Origin: Lotus japonicus
Lineage: Eukaryota > Streptophyta > Magnoliopsida > Fabales > Fabaceae
Length of the DNA: 64,000 nt
Reading direction: 5' to 3'
Assembly: GCF_012489685.1 (NCBI RefSeq)
Contig: NC_080045.1
Coordinates: 49,435,096 to 49,499,095, forward strand
The notes under the pieces are model-generated. The model saw nothing but the letters and a program-made list of their open reading frames with translations. It was not told the origin of the DNA and did no database searches. Of the stretch, positions 46,560 to 56,429 are shown one piece after another (position 1 is the stretch's first letter; the number at the start of each line of letters is the position of its first letter). The position numbers were made by a program, and so were the translations under genes.

Positions 46560-48560
46560 TCAGCCATCTCCTCCCCTACATGCCTCTGCTTTGAACCGGT
46601 TGGCATGGAGGAAAAATGAGGAAGATCACTCGAGTATGCAACTTGCTTTATGTGGTGCTGATAATTGTGTAAGTTGATAATTGTGTAAGTGTTTGACATA
46701 AATGTTTATGCTTCGCTTCCTAAAGGTTATTTTTTGTTGCTGAATTTGATTGACCTAATTAGTGAGCACTATATTTGGTAGTGTTGATTCAATTCCTAAA
46801 AATCATGGCCTTTAATTTTCTCTTAATTTGTTCATTGTTCCCTATTTTGTGATTGTTTTGTTTAATTTCATATATGCTTTAGTATTTGTTGGTGGTTTCT
46901 ATGATGCTTTCATATCTCTTAAATAAACTAATGTTGTGATGCTTCCTCTTATGCAACCCTTATTTTGAATGTAATTCATCGGCCAATTGATAGCAGAGAC
47001 TTACATGCTTTTATCCTTCCAATTGCAAGTTTATTTAATTGCATCATTGTCTTCCAGTTTTGGCTGTCAAAACTTCATCTACAATGTCAGCATCATGAAG
47101 GCAGAGAAACTCTTTAAGAAGAAGGGACGTCCAACAAATTTGACCCAGGATCCCAGTTAAAGAAATGAGATTTAGGTAAGATACTTATTCATATGATTGC
47201 TTTCAGTTCTAGATTTTGCTATTTTTCTTATTAATTAATAGCTTTTTTTGTTGTCAATTGTAAATCGCTTTTAGACATAGCTATAGTCTCTTTTATTTTG
47301 CTTTACTATCTCAATAGTGGAAGCTTTTTTTCAATTAGTACATGGGTTAAAATTCTAAATTTGCTTAACTAAAGGTCTGGTTCTATTTGATTTTTAGGCA
47401 GTTTCCTATTTGGCTCAAGAATGTTTGGGGTTATGGTCCGGGAACTGCTTCCTTATACCTGTCACATCCATGGGTATTAGTTGTACTCATAGCTGCATCT
47501 TTATAACTCATAAGTTACATTTAGTCTGGCTTCATAACTGATACTTGAACTTTTGCTTAGAGGGAAGCAAGCCTTAACACCATTAATGAGCTGAATGGAA
47601 AGGGAATGTGGGTAAGGAGAATGAATCATATAAAATTTCCTTATTTTCATTCACCAATTTATGGCCTTTGCTCTTGCAATCTCATTTCTTGCTGATAAAT
47701 TTATAGCTACTGATTTGTGTTGATTTTGGATCTTAGAATTATGAATCTGATGCAAATAAGTAACTTTTCCAGCATGTGGTTTATTCTCCTTTTCGTCTCC
47801 ATTTTGTTACTGCAATTCTTGATCTGATGTGGAATGGGGTTAGTATATAAGATTGGTGGTGAATGAACAGTTGGGGGTTCATATAATGAGGATAGGGACT
47901 TTGCTGAGCTCTATGGACATCACTTCTCATCTCAATCTTAGGTAAGGGAAGAAATTTATTATAGCCTTCACACATTCTAATTGCTTAGTATAAAAAGATT
48001 ATTAACTCTTATCCGGGTTTTATGGACTTGCATGTCTGCCGCTCACCTTTTTTTGGGTAATTCAATTGTTTTCCACTACCTAAACATTATTTCATTGTTC
48101 CTCTCAATCTGTTTTGTCCATCTCACATGTGCAATGTAAGCTCTTGCTTGGTTTGCAATTTGGTTTTGTATTTTTTTCTATAACAGATGCATCATATTGC
48201 ACAATTTAAGATCATTCCCAATGATGTAGAGTAAAAGAAAGACATTGATGCTCCCAACTACCAAAGAAGCATGACGATGATTGATGATATGTGATGGATT
48301 TGCAAGAAATGGAGCATGAGTTCTACACCAAGAATAGTATAAAATGTGTTATTCTAAATACAGTTGGTGGCTACTATACAGCTCTAAAGGACCACACTTC
48401 TTGATAAATGGTGGCAAAAAAGAGCATGCAAAGATCAATGTTTGTTGTAATGATGTTTCAAGGTATTGCCACCTATGTATAAGTAAATCCTTCTCCTATT
48501 TTGACACGTGTTACACTGAAAATTTTAAAATCTTCTTTTTAACTTTAGAGTTTTTTTATG
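46560..48560 (+). other. Helitron interior, possible captured exon pieces
   Basis: Between 46570 and 48300 short GC-richer patches alternate with T-rich, intron-like DNA; examples are near 46580, 47060-47165, 47395-47475 and 48190-48330. One patch can be read KAEKLFKKKGRPTNLTQ. The pattern fits an exon-intron fragment picked up by a Helitron. I recognise no donor gene. Confidence 0.3.
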
Positions 48561-49320
48561 CATATGTAACGTGACATATTGTTTTATATAAAAAATATCA
48601 TTATATTTTTTTTAAACAATCATTATACTCTAAATTAATTGATTGATATTGTGTTAAATTACAAATAAAATCAAATGAGATACCAACCGAATGCATTCAG
48701 TTATAAATGGAGAGGAGAAATTTATGCACCAAAAATTTATTACCAAAACAAATCTATGTTGGCTAATTTAAAAATTTTAAATATGAGAAACTTTTTCATA
48801 AAATATTAAAATCTTCTTTTTAACTTTAGAGATTTCTTTATGTATATGTAACGTGAGATTTTGTTTTATATAAAAAGTATCATTATATTTTTTTAAACAA
48901 TCATTATATTCTAAACTAATTGATTGATATTATGTTAAATTTCAAATAAAATCAAATGAGATACCGACCGAATGCATTCAGTTATAAATGGAGAGGAGAA
49001 ATTTCTGCACCTAAAATTTATTACCAAAACAAATCTATGTTGGCTAATTTGAAATCTATGCAAAATTATTTTTGTCGGTTTAAGATTCGTAAATTTTGTA
49101 CAAAGTCTGATATATTGCTATTTTATGACTTCAAATAAACAAAATGATGTCATATTTTATGATTTATCTTTCACAACCCTAATTTGTGCTACTATCACAT
49201 TCTTTTTTCCCATGATTAATGTGTTTATCATCTGCTTTATTATAATTGTTCTTACATTCTTAGTATGTTAAATTTTTTACAATGTAAAATATTGATCGAT
49301 GTATCAAATACAATAGACAT
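48561..49320 (+). repeat. Helitron 3' part with a 260-bp direct duplication
   Basis: The block around GATACCAACCGAATGCATTC at 48679 recurs at 48960 with few changes, giving a period of about 281 bp. The following part, with ATGACATCATTTTGT-like and GATAAATCATAAA-like phrases, matches the cluster at 22.2-23.3 kb on the other strand. Confidence 0.6.
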
Positions 49321-49619
49321 ATTCCCCGTGCAATGCACGGGTAAAAAAAATACACTAGTTTGAGTAAAAACTGTGTCGCACAAAATTCTGAGAGAGAAAA
49401 GACTAAAAGAGCAGCAAATTGGATTGAAACCAAAGAATCAGAGATCTATTTCCTGTGCAGCAACCAAGAATGGTAACGAGAATCTATTTGCGGTGGTTGT
49501 TTCCTATGCAGTAACGACTGCAAATTTTCTTTGCGGTAGTTGTTCCATGTACAGACGTTTCGTTGCATTGGTTGTCTTCACCGAAGTATTAGAGAAGGAG
49601 TTCAGTATTAGAATTTAGA

Positions 49620-49775
49620 AAGTATGAACCACTTCAGACCGGTCTTACACCGGTTTTACTGGTTTGTGGCCGGTTCTACCAGGTTTTCACCGGTTTTTGT
49701 TCTGGCCGGTTATAGGAGAAGACCGAATCGGCTAAGGTCCCGGTTCTCGGTCGAACTGATTCGACCGGCCGGTTA
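49620..49775. other. CCGGTT-rich fragment, possible MITE end
   Basis: Repeated CCGGTT and CCGGTC words resemble the ends of the hAT-type MITE at 4273. Only one side is recognisable. Confidence 0.3.
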
Positions 49776-50360
49776 GCTTATCAGCATACGCATTAGCCAC
49801 TTTTCGAATATGCCGAGAGAAGACATGTCATAGGCGAGTACAAATATCAACAATCTCTCCCAACAGAGTTGCCAAGTGAGAAGACATAGTAGGGGCCTCC
49901 AACATCCTAATAGCATCCAGTGAGTCGCTCTTACAAATGACATGTCGATAACCCAAATTCCAAGTCAAGAGAAGACCATGCTTGATGTCCAATAGTTTAG
50001 CAGAGAGAGCACAAGATCCTACGGCTGAACCGGAAAAACCTCTCAACCAAGCAACGAAAGCATTACAAAGCAAGCCACCATAACCAATTTGTTTATTATG
50101 CAACTTGAAACAACCATCAGTGTTCAACTTTACCTGCATAGATCTGAGGCAAGACCAAAGTAGCCTATTAGAGTGATCCAAGGTCGATATAGTAGAAGAA
50201 GGCAAAAGTTCATCACAGTCCGCAATGGATGAGGCAATATGCTGCAAAACGAGTTCCACCGACCAAGGCGTATCATCAAAGATAACATTGTTACGCCAAC
50301 GCCAAAGCCACAGGAGAATAATCCTGAAATGACGTTGATCCTTACGGTGGATCAAAGATT
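49776..50360 (-). pseudogene. LINE C-terminal fragment with RNase H-like domain
   Basis: An open minus-strand frame (49828-50355, 175 codons) has VKLNTDGCFKLHNKQIGYGG, then LRGFSGSAVGSCALSAKLLDI and CKSDSLDAIRML. This is the RNase H fold of plant L1-type LINEs and related ribonuclease H-like proteins. The first Asp (NTDG) and a later Asp (KSDS) are present. The Glu usually found as AELLAI is replaced by Lys in AKLLDI. The fragment lacks the reverse transcriptase, so it is dead. Confidence 0.68.
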
Positions 50361-51083
50361 TTTATACTTTTTACTATTCAGTTTCTATTTTTCAATTCTA
50401 TCAGTGTTAATATTTCTTTTTCGTGCTAAATGATATAGTGACGTAATTAATCATATAATCGGTGGTTAGTTCGCTCTTGGCAGAGGGATTAAAGTTTAAA
50501 AAGAATACAGTGTAAGTAGTTAGGAATAATTTGCTACTGGCTAAGACTTTAGGACTTTATTTATGCTTTCAACTCGTAGTGTATTGTGAAACGTCACCTA
50601 GATAGCTTCTCCAAACTTCATCCCTATTCATGCAATCATGTCTGCATGATGGTTGATGTTAGGTTTCCTTGGGTGGTAGTTCGTAGAGTCTAGCGGCATA
50701 TTGATAATTTAAGCGGTATAGTTTGCTTACATTCGAATCTTAGAAATAATATATAAATCCAATGTGATATGACTCAATTACTTCACAACCTTGAGGCTTC
50801 TTTAATTTGATCTTATCATCCCTTTTAATTGATTTTCTTTATTTTACCTTGCATGATCAAAACCAACCAACTCTTGTGATTACCTAAACAACCAACCCTT
50901 CCTCTAAGATCAAACTTTCATGCCTTAGTCATCTAGGTTTGATAACTACAACTTTTTCTTTATTGTTTTTGTGATAGAGTGCACTTTTTATTTTGCATGT
51001 GTTATTTGAAATGTTGTTTAATTTCTATCCTGGGATATACCACTAAAGATTGGCAAGTATTTTTTGTCTCTTGATTTTACTGT
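50361..51083. other. AT-rich intergenic or element spacer
   Basis: No frame was recognised. The CT- and AT-rich part at 50760-50990 could be an inner piece of the gypsy element that gives the protease fragment next to it. Confidence 0.3.
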
Positions 51084-51400
51084 CTTGGAGTTGGGGGAAG
51101 ACCCACTTGTACCTTTTATTTTGGGAAGGTCATCCATGGTCACTGCCAGGACAACAATTGATGTTATAAAGGTAGGGTTTCCTTCACCTAAAGTGAAGAT
51201 AATGGTGGTTATTATTTAGTGAAATCTATTGAATACTCTCCCATTGAGAAAATCATATGTAGGAATAATTTTCTTGCTTATGAGGCAGAGAAAGGAGAAG
51301 CATCACAAGATCCACCTAAGGATCATAAGGCACACAAGCTTAATGAGGAAAAGTCAATAGACTAGGACCCTAAGAGTAAGGATAAGAGCAAACAGATACT
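51084..51400 (+). pseudogene. Gypsy (Athila-like) protease fragment
   Basis: The frame reads LELGEDPLVPFILGRSSMVTA, abridged here to its core PFILGRSSM, followed by ARTTIDVIK. ILGRPF...TID.. is the conserved end of gypsy aspartic proteases. The frame then breaks and a lysine-rich part follows. Only this piece of the polyprotein is present. Confidence 0.55.
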
Positions 51401-51665
51401 TCCACTCCCTTCTGTGGCGATTTACAAGATAAAGGACAAGTGCAAAGAGATACTTCCACACACATACACCCCGAATACAAGAAAAGCTTCGGTGTTGTAT
51501 CTTTGTGGTAGTGCAACCGCTCGAACACTAGTTGGGATGAGGTATTCCTTTACTAAGTCATGCATTCTGCCCTTATGCCATTTTCTTACGTTCAATTCCT
51601 TTGGGTTGGTTGTGATGTTATTGAGCCCCTTGGCTGTGTAGCCTACAGGAACAATTCTCTTTCTT
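51401..51665. repeat. Repeat related to 35409-35600
   Basis: On the minus strand the frame has PVGYTAKGLNN, NPKELNVRKWHKG and PTSVRA, matching PAGYKAKRPNS, DPKELHVSEFHKG and PASVRA at 35415-35560. The two copies abut DUF789 exon 6 pieces in both places. It is probably transposon-derived. Confidence 0.55.
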
Positions 51666-51785
51666 GAACAAATAAGAAATCCTTTCAATGTTAAAAAATG
51701 AGCATAACAAAATATTTTTCTGTATTTTGTAAGTAGTCATCCTAAAAGGTGTGAGAGAAATAAAAAAATATGTGTCCTCTTTAAT
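51660..51785 (-). pseudogene. DUF789 exon 6 fragment
   Basis: The minus strand reads FISLTPFRMTTYKIQKNI and CSFFNIERISYL, close to the split copy at 35905-36010. The fragment ends abruptly at the repeat on its 3' side. Confidence 0.65.
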
Positions 51786-52879
51786 TACTCTGCATTCTTT
51801 CAAGTAAAAGATGGATGGATTTTTTTCATGTCCTCTTGATTGCCACTCTTGTTTTTGACCAATAATTGATTATTCAGTGTAATAAATATACTTAGGTTAT
51901 GAAAAATAAATACGTTTTGTTGTACTAATCATCATTCTCCCCATTTGCTCTTTATGAGCTATATTCTCTTTTCTTTCAAAAACATAAACTACGTTTTGGA
52001 ATAAAGATTCTAGTATTAACAAGAAGAGGACACTACAACTTTCTAAATTAGGCCGTACATGAAAGAGTTATGCAAGATGGGAACTTGACTAGTTTATTTG
52101 TTTCCTTAACTTTTCTTGCTTCAAATCATGTATTTTACAGAGTAGTTTAAATGAGCTAAATAGTCAATGACAACCTCTTGACAAAGACAAAATTGAAAAC
52201 ATCACCCTGAAAGATCTTTGGGAGTGCTATGAAGGATGAGGTGCATGGGGTATTGGTACTCGGGTAATCTACACCACTAAGTCTGTTGTCGCTCCAAGGT
52301 AAGCAGAAAACAACAATGTTGCATTCTTATTATATGTTATAATATGTCAACCAAATGGTGAGTCATCTTCTTCTCTTCTAGAAATAGGAGGGAGGATGGC
52401 GATTCAGTTTAACTCGGCTATGATTCATCCCGAAGTGATGATGATCTATCTAGGTCTTTAAGCAACAATCATAAAGCTTGGGATGATTCTTCTTTCGACT
52501 CAAGCTCTCACCAACTGGGTTCATGGCCAACAAGGGATATGCTTGGCTACCTTTACTTGCAGTATAATGAGACATCTTCACCTCGCACGAGGGTTCCATT
52601 TCATCATAAGGTAGCCTTTTTGAGACAAATTTATTGAAGCTTATCTACTATAAAAAGCACTATAAGCTCCAACATGTCCTATTTGGTTTGCATCCAAACG
52701 GGTTCTAAGTTCTATTGACAACTAATCCAAATTATTGTATTTGTATGTTCTTTCACACAGTAGATGCGCCATTATATATTTTTTGTTTGAGATAACTAAG
52801 CTTGGAAAAATCTATCATGCACTGATAACATTGAAGAGTGTAGATATTTTGTCTGCGAGTTGGATGCTTGTTGCTTGGC

Positions 52880-53934
52880 TACCTTTAGTTGCTGTGGAAA
52901 ATTCCTGGCCCATCGAATGTGTTAGCTTTTGGGTGGAAAGCGCTTCTTGGCAAAATTCAGACAAGAGAGAATCTTGTGAAGAGGAATATAATCCCTGCAG
53001 GTCGGGAGAGCATTTGCATCTTCTGTAATGAAGCAGAGGAATGTTCGAATCATCTGCTGTTTTCTTGTAAATTTGCATGGAGAGTCTGGACATCATGCTA
53101 CCATTGGTGGGGTATCCAATCGGTGAATCCGAACGATTGCAGAGGACATTTTGAGCAACACCTTCATCTGATTAATTGTAGAAATAAAGAGGGTTGGCTG
53201 CTGGTTTGGTGCACAAGTATTTGGTCCATATGGTTGCTTAGAAATGAGATTATTTTCAAAAATGCAGAACCTGATTTGGTTAAGCTTGTGGAGGCTATAA
53301 AGTTTAGATCCTGGAATTGGTTGAGATACAAGACCAAAGAATTCATCTTTTCCTTCTATGAATGGAGCAACTGTCCTAAAGAATGCTTGGGTGGAGGATG
53401 CTTAAATTAACATGCTTTATTATTGTTGGTTTTGGAAATTACTGGACATCCAGAGTATAACCGTTGGAAATTTAGTCAGGGGATGCAATTTAGGTCTAGA
53501 TTTATATTTATCCTACTCTGAATTCAAAGGAAGGGGAGACATTGGATGTGTGATAAAGGGAGATAATTTGAAGTATTACTAGTATCCTGATGATTGCTGG
53601 CAGATTGGAAATTATGGAGAATTCATTGGGTTTTGGGCATATATTGTATTGGGCTCTACTTGAAGATTTCATTTTGATCTTAGAGAACTTGTACTCTTTT
53701 TCCTTACTAGGTTTTCCCAAGGGGGTTTTGTCCTAGTAAGGTTTTTATGAGGCTTGTTCTCTAAGATTTTTCTTCAAGGAGAGGTGGGGGTATCTTAGTA
53801 GTAGATGGATCTTTGTCTACTATACTGTTAGTCATCGATTATTCCTCTTTTCTTTTGTCTCTCTCTTTGTATTGGGTTGAAGTACCCCTTGTACTTCATC
53901 TTAATATATTCTTTTTTGCCTTTCAAAAAAAAAA
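52880..53934 (+). mobile_element. 5'-truncated L1-type LINE
   Basis: The element replaces the donor region of DUF789 exon 4, carries the end of a LINE ORF2, then a 3' UTR with GGTTTTCCCAAGGGGGTTTT and CTAGTAAGG, and ends TTTCAAAAAAAAAA. DUF789 intron 4 sequence resumes right after the tail with TTGTTCTTATTACAC. No clean target duplication is visible, and about 15 bp of target seem lost. Confidence 0.87.
52889..53410 (+). pseudogene. LINE ORF2 end with zf-RVT domain
   Basis: The open frame of about 173 residues reads KIPGPSNVLAFGWKALLGKI, TRENLVKRNI, then CIFCNEAEECSNHLLFSC, the zinc-binding zf-RVT domain found after the reverse transcriptase in plant LINEs. The reverse transcriptase itself is missing by 5' truncation, and there is no native start codon. 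Intact frame suggests a fairly recent insertion. Confidence 0.8.
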
Positions 53935-54345
53935 TTGTTCTTATTACACTGAAACTATGTTGTACTCAATGATTACTACTTCAACATGAAGAGGATGCAC
54001 CTGCATAAATTGGTGATTGTGGTTGTTTGTTAATAGTTATCAAATTGAAAAGAAAAATTACTACAATCTAAAATTTGCCTGTGATTGTGATTTCTTAGAC
54101 AAAGTAGAATATATAGAAATGTTTCATAATTATGTAGAAAATTTGTATTCACTTAGTTTCTGTAAAATGTGTAGTTTGTTTTAGATTTCATGTAGAACTA
54201 GAAAGATTTTATTTACACTGATTTTTTATCATTGGTTTGGTACCCAATATATTCAATACCTAATCAGGCAAATGAAAAGGATACATAAGCTTTCTTGCTC
54301 ACGCACCATACCTTGTCATCTTCTTTTCAAGGTAACTTTTAATCC

Positions 54346-54868
54346 GATAGATACCTCCTCTTCCTATTATAGAAAAGTACTCTTAGTCTCTTGCAAAAGA
54401 ATCCTGTTATTATTGAGAAAAAGGAGAGATTCTATTTTCCCTTAGTTTGATTAAAAGTGCAAGATGATATCCAAATTTGAGAACTGAAGATATCATGGTT
54501 TCTTTTTACATGGAATTTTGCTTAGAGGAGTACGGAGTGCTTTTCCTCTGTTGTCTTGTCACCTCTCAACAGAAGCCTTATTTTGATGACATTTGTTTCT
54601 ATAAATAGACCAAATAGCTGTGTATTGACATATATTTGTTTAAGGCAAACTTAAAAATGCTGGCATGCCCCCCAATAGTGACCAATAGCAAGATGCTAAA
54701 ATGTCATGTCATCTGTGTGACTAGCAAGTTTTATATTCTAAATTGGGTCCCTATACTTCTTAAGTTTTACATGTTATTCCTAATTATTTATATATTATAA
54801 TTATTTTTGAAATAAAAAAGGACCTATTTAGGGACCTGGTAACAAAATAAACACGGAAGATTAAAAAA
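54346..54868. other. Intergenic DNA after the DUF789 copy
   Basis: AT-rich. GGGTCCCTATACTTCTTAAG at 54746 and AGGACCTATTTAGGGACCTG near 54820 look like partial inverted copies of each other, as at a transposon end. Confidence 0.35.
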
Positions 54869-55228
54869 ATGCCCCTTTTCATTCTATCTTCTCCGGCGAA
54901 GAGGACCACCGTCGGAGATCTGGGGTTTTGCAAACTCAAGCGACAACGGTCGCAGCGAAATAGGGAGGTGGTTCGGCGCGGTGGAGAAGCTCGAGTCCTG
55001 CGGTGGCTATGGGGTCGGTGCGGCGCTCCGGCATGGAGCCCTGGGTTCAGAGAAGGCTCGATGTTGGTGATTGAGTGCGAAAGAGGAGAAGACGCGGTCG
55101 AGAGGAAGGAGAAGAAGTGGCAGCAGCAGGGTGATTCTCGACGGGTATATGTATATGATATACCCCTGGGTCCTGATTATTTCTGTGCTGTAATTGGATA
55201 TTCATTCAATTATAAAGAGGCAGGGTGA
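54869..55228 (+). other. GC-richer open frame, unknown
   Basis: A 119-codon frame, rich in Arg, Gly and Trp, stands out by base composition from its AT-rich surroundings. It has no recognised domain. Splice sites that would connect it to the frame at 55367 were not found with confidence. It could be a captured exon or the 5' end of an unknown gene. Confidence 0.28.
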
Positions 55229-55366
55229 TACAACGTTTGGATATTCATTCATAAACAAATTTAATTAAGCATCACATGACATTACAATTTACAATTATAA
55301 TCTAAACTCATCAAGTTTTAATTTCGTTATGGTTGCAACATATATACGTGAGAGTGAATCGATGGA

Positions 55367-55963
55367 GTGTTAGCAGAAAAGGATGATTGGGTTCCTCGGA
55401 ATGTTGCTCCATTCATATGGATTAACCATGAATTTGCGAGTGAGACTTCCACTTCAACTGATACCAATAATCAACCTTACGGTGGAATGAAAACTTCAAG
55501 TAGTGCAAGCACCTCAAGTAATGGTCCAGAGTACAAGGTACAAAAACCAGAAACTGCTGAATCTAGTCCTGAACCAACAACTCATCAGATTCTATTGCAC
55601 TTCAATTCCATTAAGTTCCTCTACTCCACTAACACTAGAGAGAAGCAGGAGTTTGGAGGAACTGACAGTGCCTTTAACAGAGAATGGCAAGAAGAAACTA
55701 GAGATTTGAAAGAACTTGGTACACCTTCATTACAGAATAACAAACAACTCGAAACTAGTGAACAAAAGAAGGAGGACAATTCTGAGTTCCAACCACTAGA
55801 CAGAAGTGTGGTTCCTGAGAAACATAGTCATTCTCTTGAACAGGAAGATGGACTGCTAAAGAAAATGGGGAGAAAGGAAGAGAAAGTGGAAGAGAAAAGG
55901 CGTCACATTGAAGAAAAAAGCAGACACATTGTGGAAAACATGCGAGGACCATGGAAAATATAA
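55367..55963 (+). CDS. Unidentified protein or gene fragment, about 198 residues
   Basis: The frame begins AEKDDWVPRNVAPFIWINHE and may be the 3' part of a spliced gene, since the first codon is not a clear start and an AG lies just before it. The middle is rich in Ser, Thr, Glu and Gln. The last 35 residues, with KMGRKEEKVEEKRRHIEEK, are highly charged and likely helical. Codon use is ordinary for the region and the frame is free of stops, which argues for coding or a recent copy of a coding exon. The function is unknown and no family was recognised. Confidence 0.42.
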   Translation: MLAEKDDWVPRNVAPFIWINHEFASETSTSTDTNNQPYGGMKTSSSASTSSNGPEYKVQKPETAESSPEPTTHQILLHFNSIKFLYSTNTREKQEFGGTDSAFNREWQEETRDLKELGTPSLQNNKQLETSEQKKEDNSEFQPLDRSVVPEKHSHSLEQEDGLLKKMGRKEEKVEEKRRHIEEKSRHIVENMRGPWKI

Positions 55964-56429
55964 ACCAGGTAATGGCGGAATGCACATACATATGTTGTTC
56001 ATGATCTGCTGATCATGTAATATGTGGGATATCATGTATTATTTCGTTGTTATTCTCTTTTATCTCCAGCTATTTTACTTTTACTTTTACCTTTTCTTTT
56101 CTTTTATTTATTTCTTTTTTTCCCCTTGTTCTTCTTCTTCTTCTGGGTAAGGCCTATTGTACTGAGAAATAAAATTGCATGTATTTGCTGTACTTTTCAA
56201 CATCAAGCATGTTAAGTGTTTTAGAAGCAATAGAGATTTGAAAAGCTTATTATAATAAAATCAGGTGGTTTTCTTTGAACCAAAATTACAAATACCATTA
56301 GAATTTCGATGACATCTTGAATATTATTCATAAATTTGCTGTTGAAAAATAATTTCCTGCTCCTTTATTTGTCAATCCTCCTTAGGAGCACTGAATGGTT
56401 TTCCCATACTCTTGTAAGTTGAAACTTGA
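55964..56429. other. Short intergenic region between convergent genes
   Basis: T- and CT-rich DNA at 56035-56140 is followed by an AAATAAAA-like signal at 56169, possibly the 3' end of the plus-strand unit. The alpha-galactosidase 3' UTR on the minus strand also falls here. Confidence 0.35.

Larger units (their letters stand above)
45516..49358 (+). mobile_element. Helitron-type element, complete, non-autonomous
   Basis: The 5' end TCAATATATATTAGAAAAG follows an A. The 3' end is a CCCGTGCAATGCACGGG hairpin, ten bases, then CTAG followed by T at 49355-49358. Insertion between A and T without target duplication, a TC start and a hairpin plus CTAG end are Helitron hallmarks. Near the 5' end are GTGACRTGTCATTCTCACG motifs like those of the 27.5-kb cluster. 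The interior lacks Rep or helicase frames. Confidence 0.78.
52010..54345 (+). pseudogene. DUF789 copy with exons 2-5, broken by a LINE
   Basis: The end of intron 1, exon 2 (about 52141-52298, stops and an internal deletion), exon 3 (52382-52611, nearly whole, with WPTRDMLGYLYLQYNE but an early TAA), exon 4 (52794-52878) and exon 5 (about 54241-54332) can be followed. A LINE lies at the exon 4/intron 4 border. Exons 1 and 6 are absent. Confidence 0.85.
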
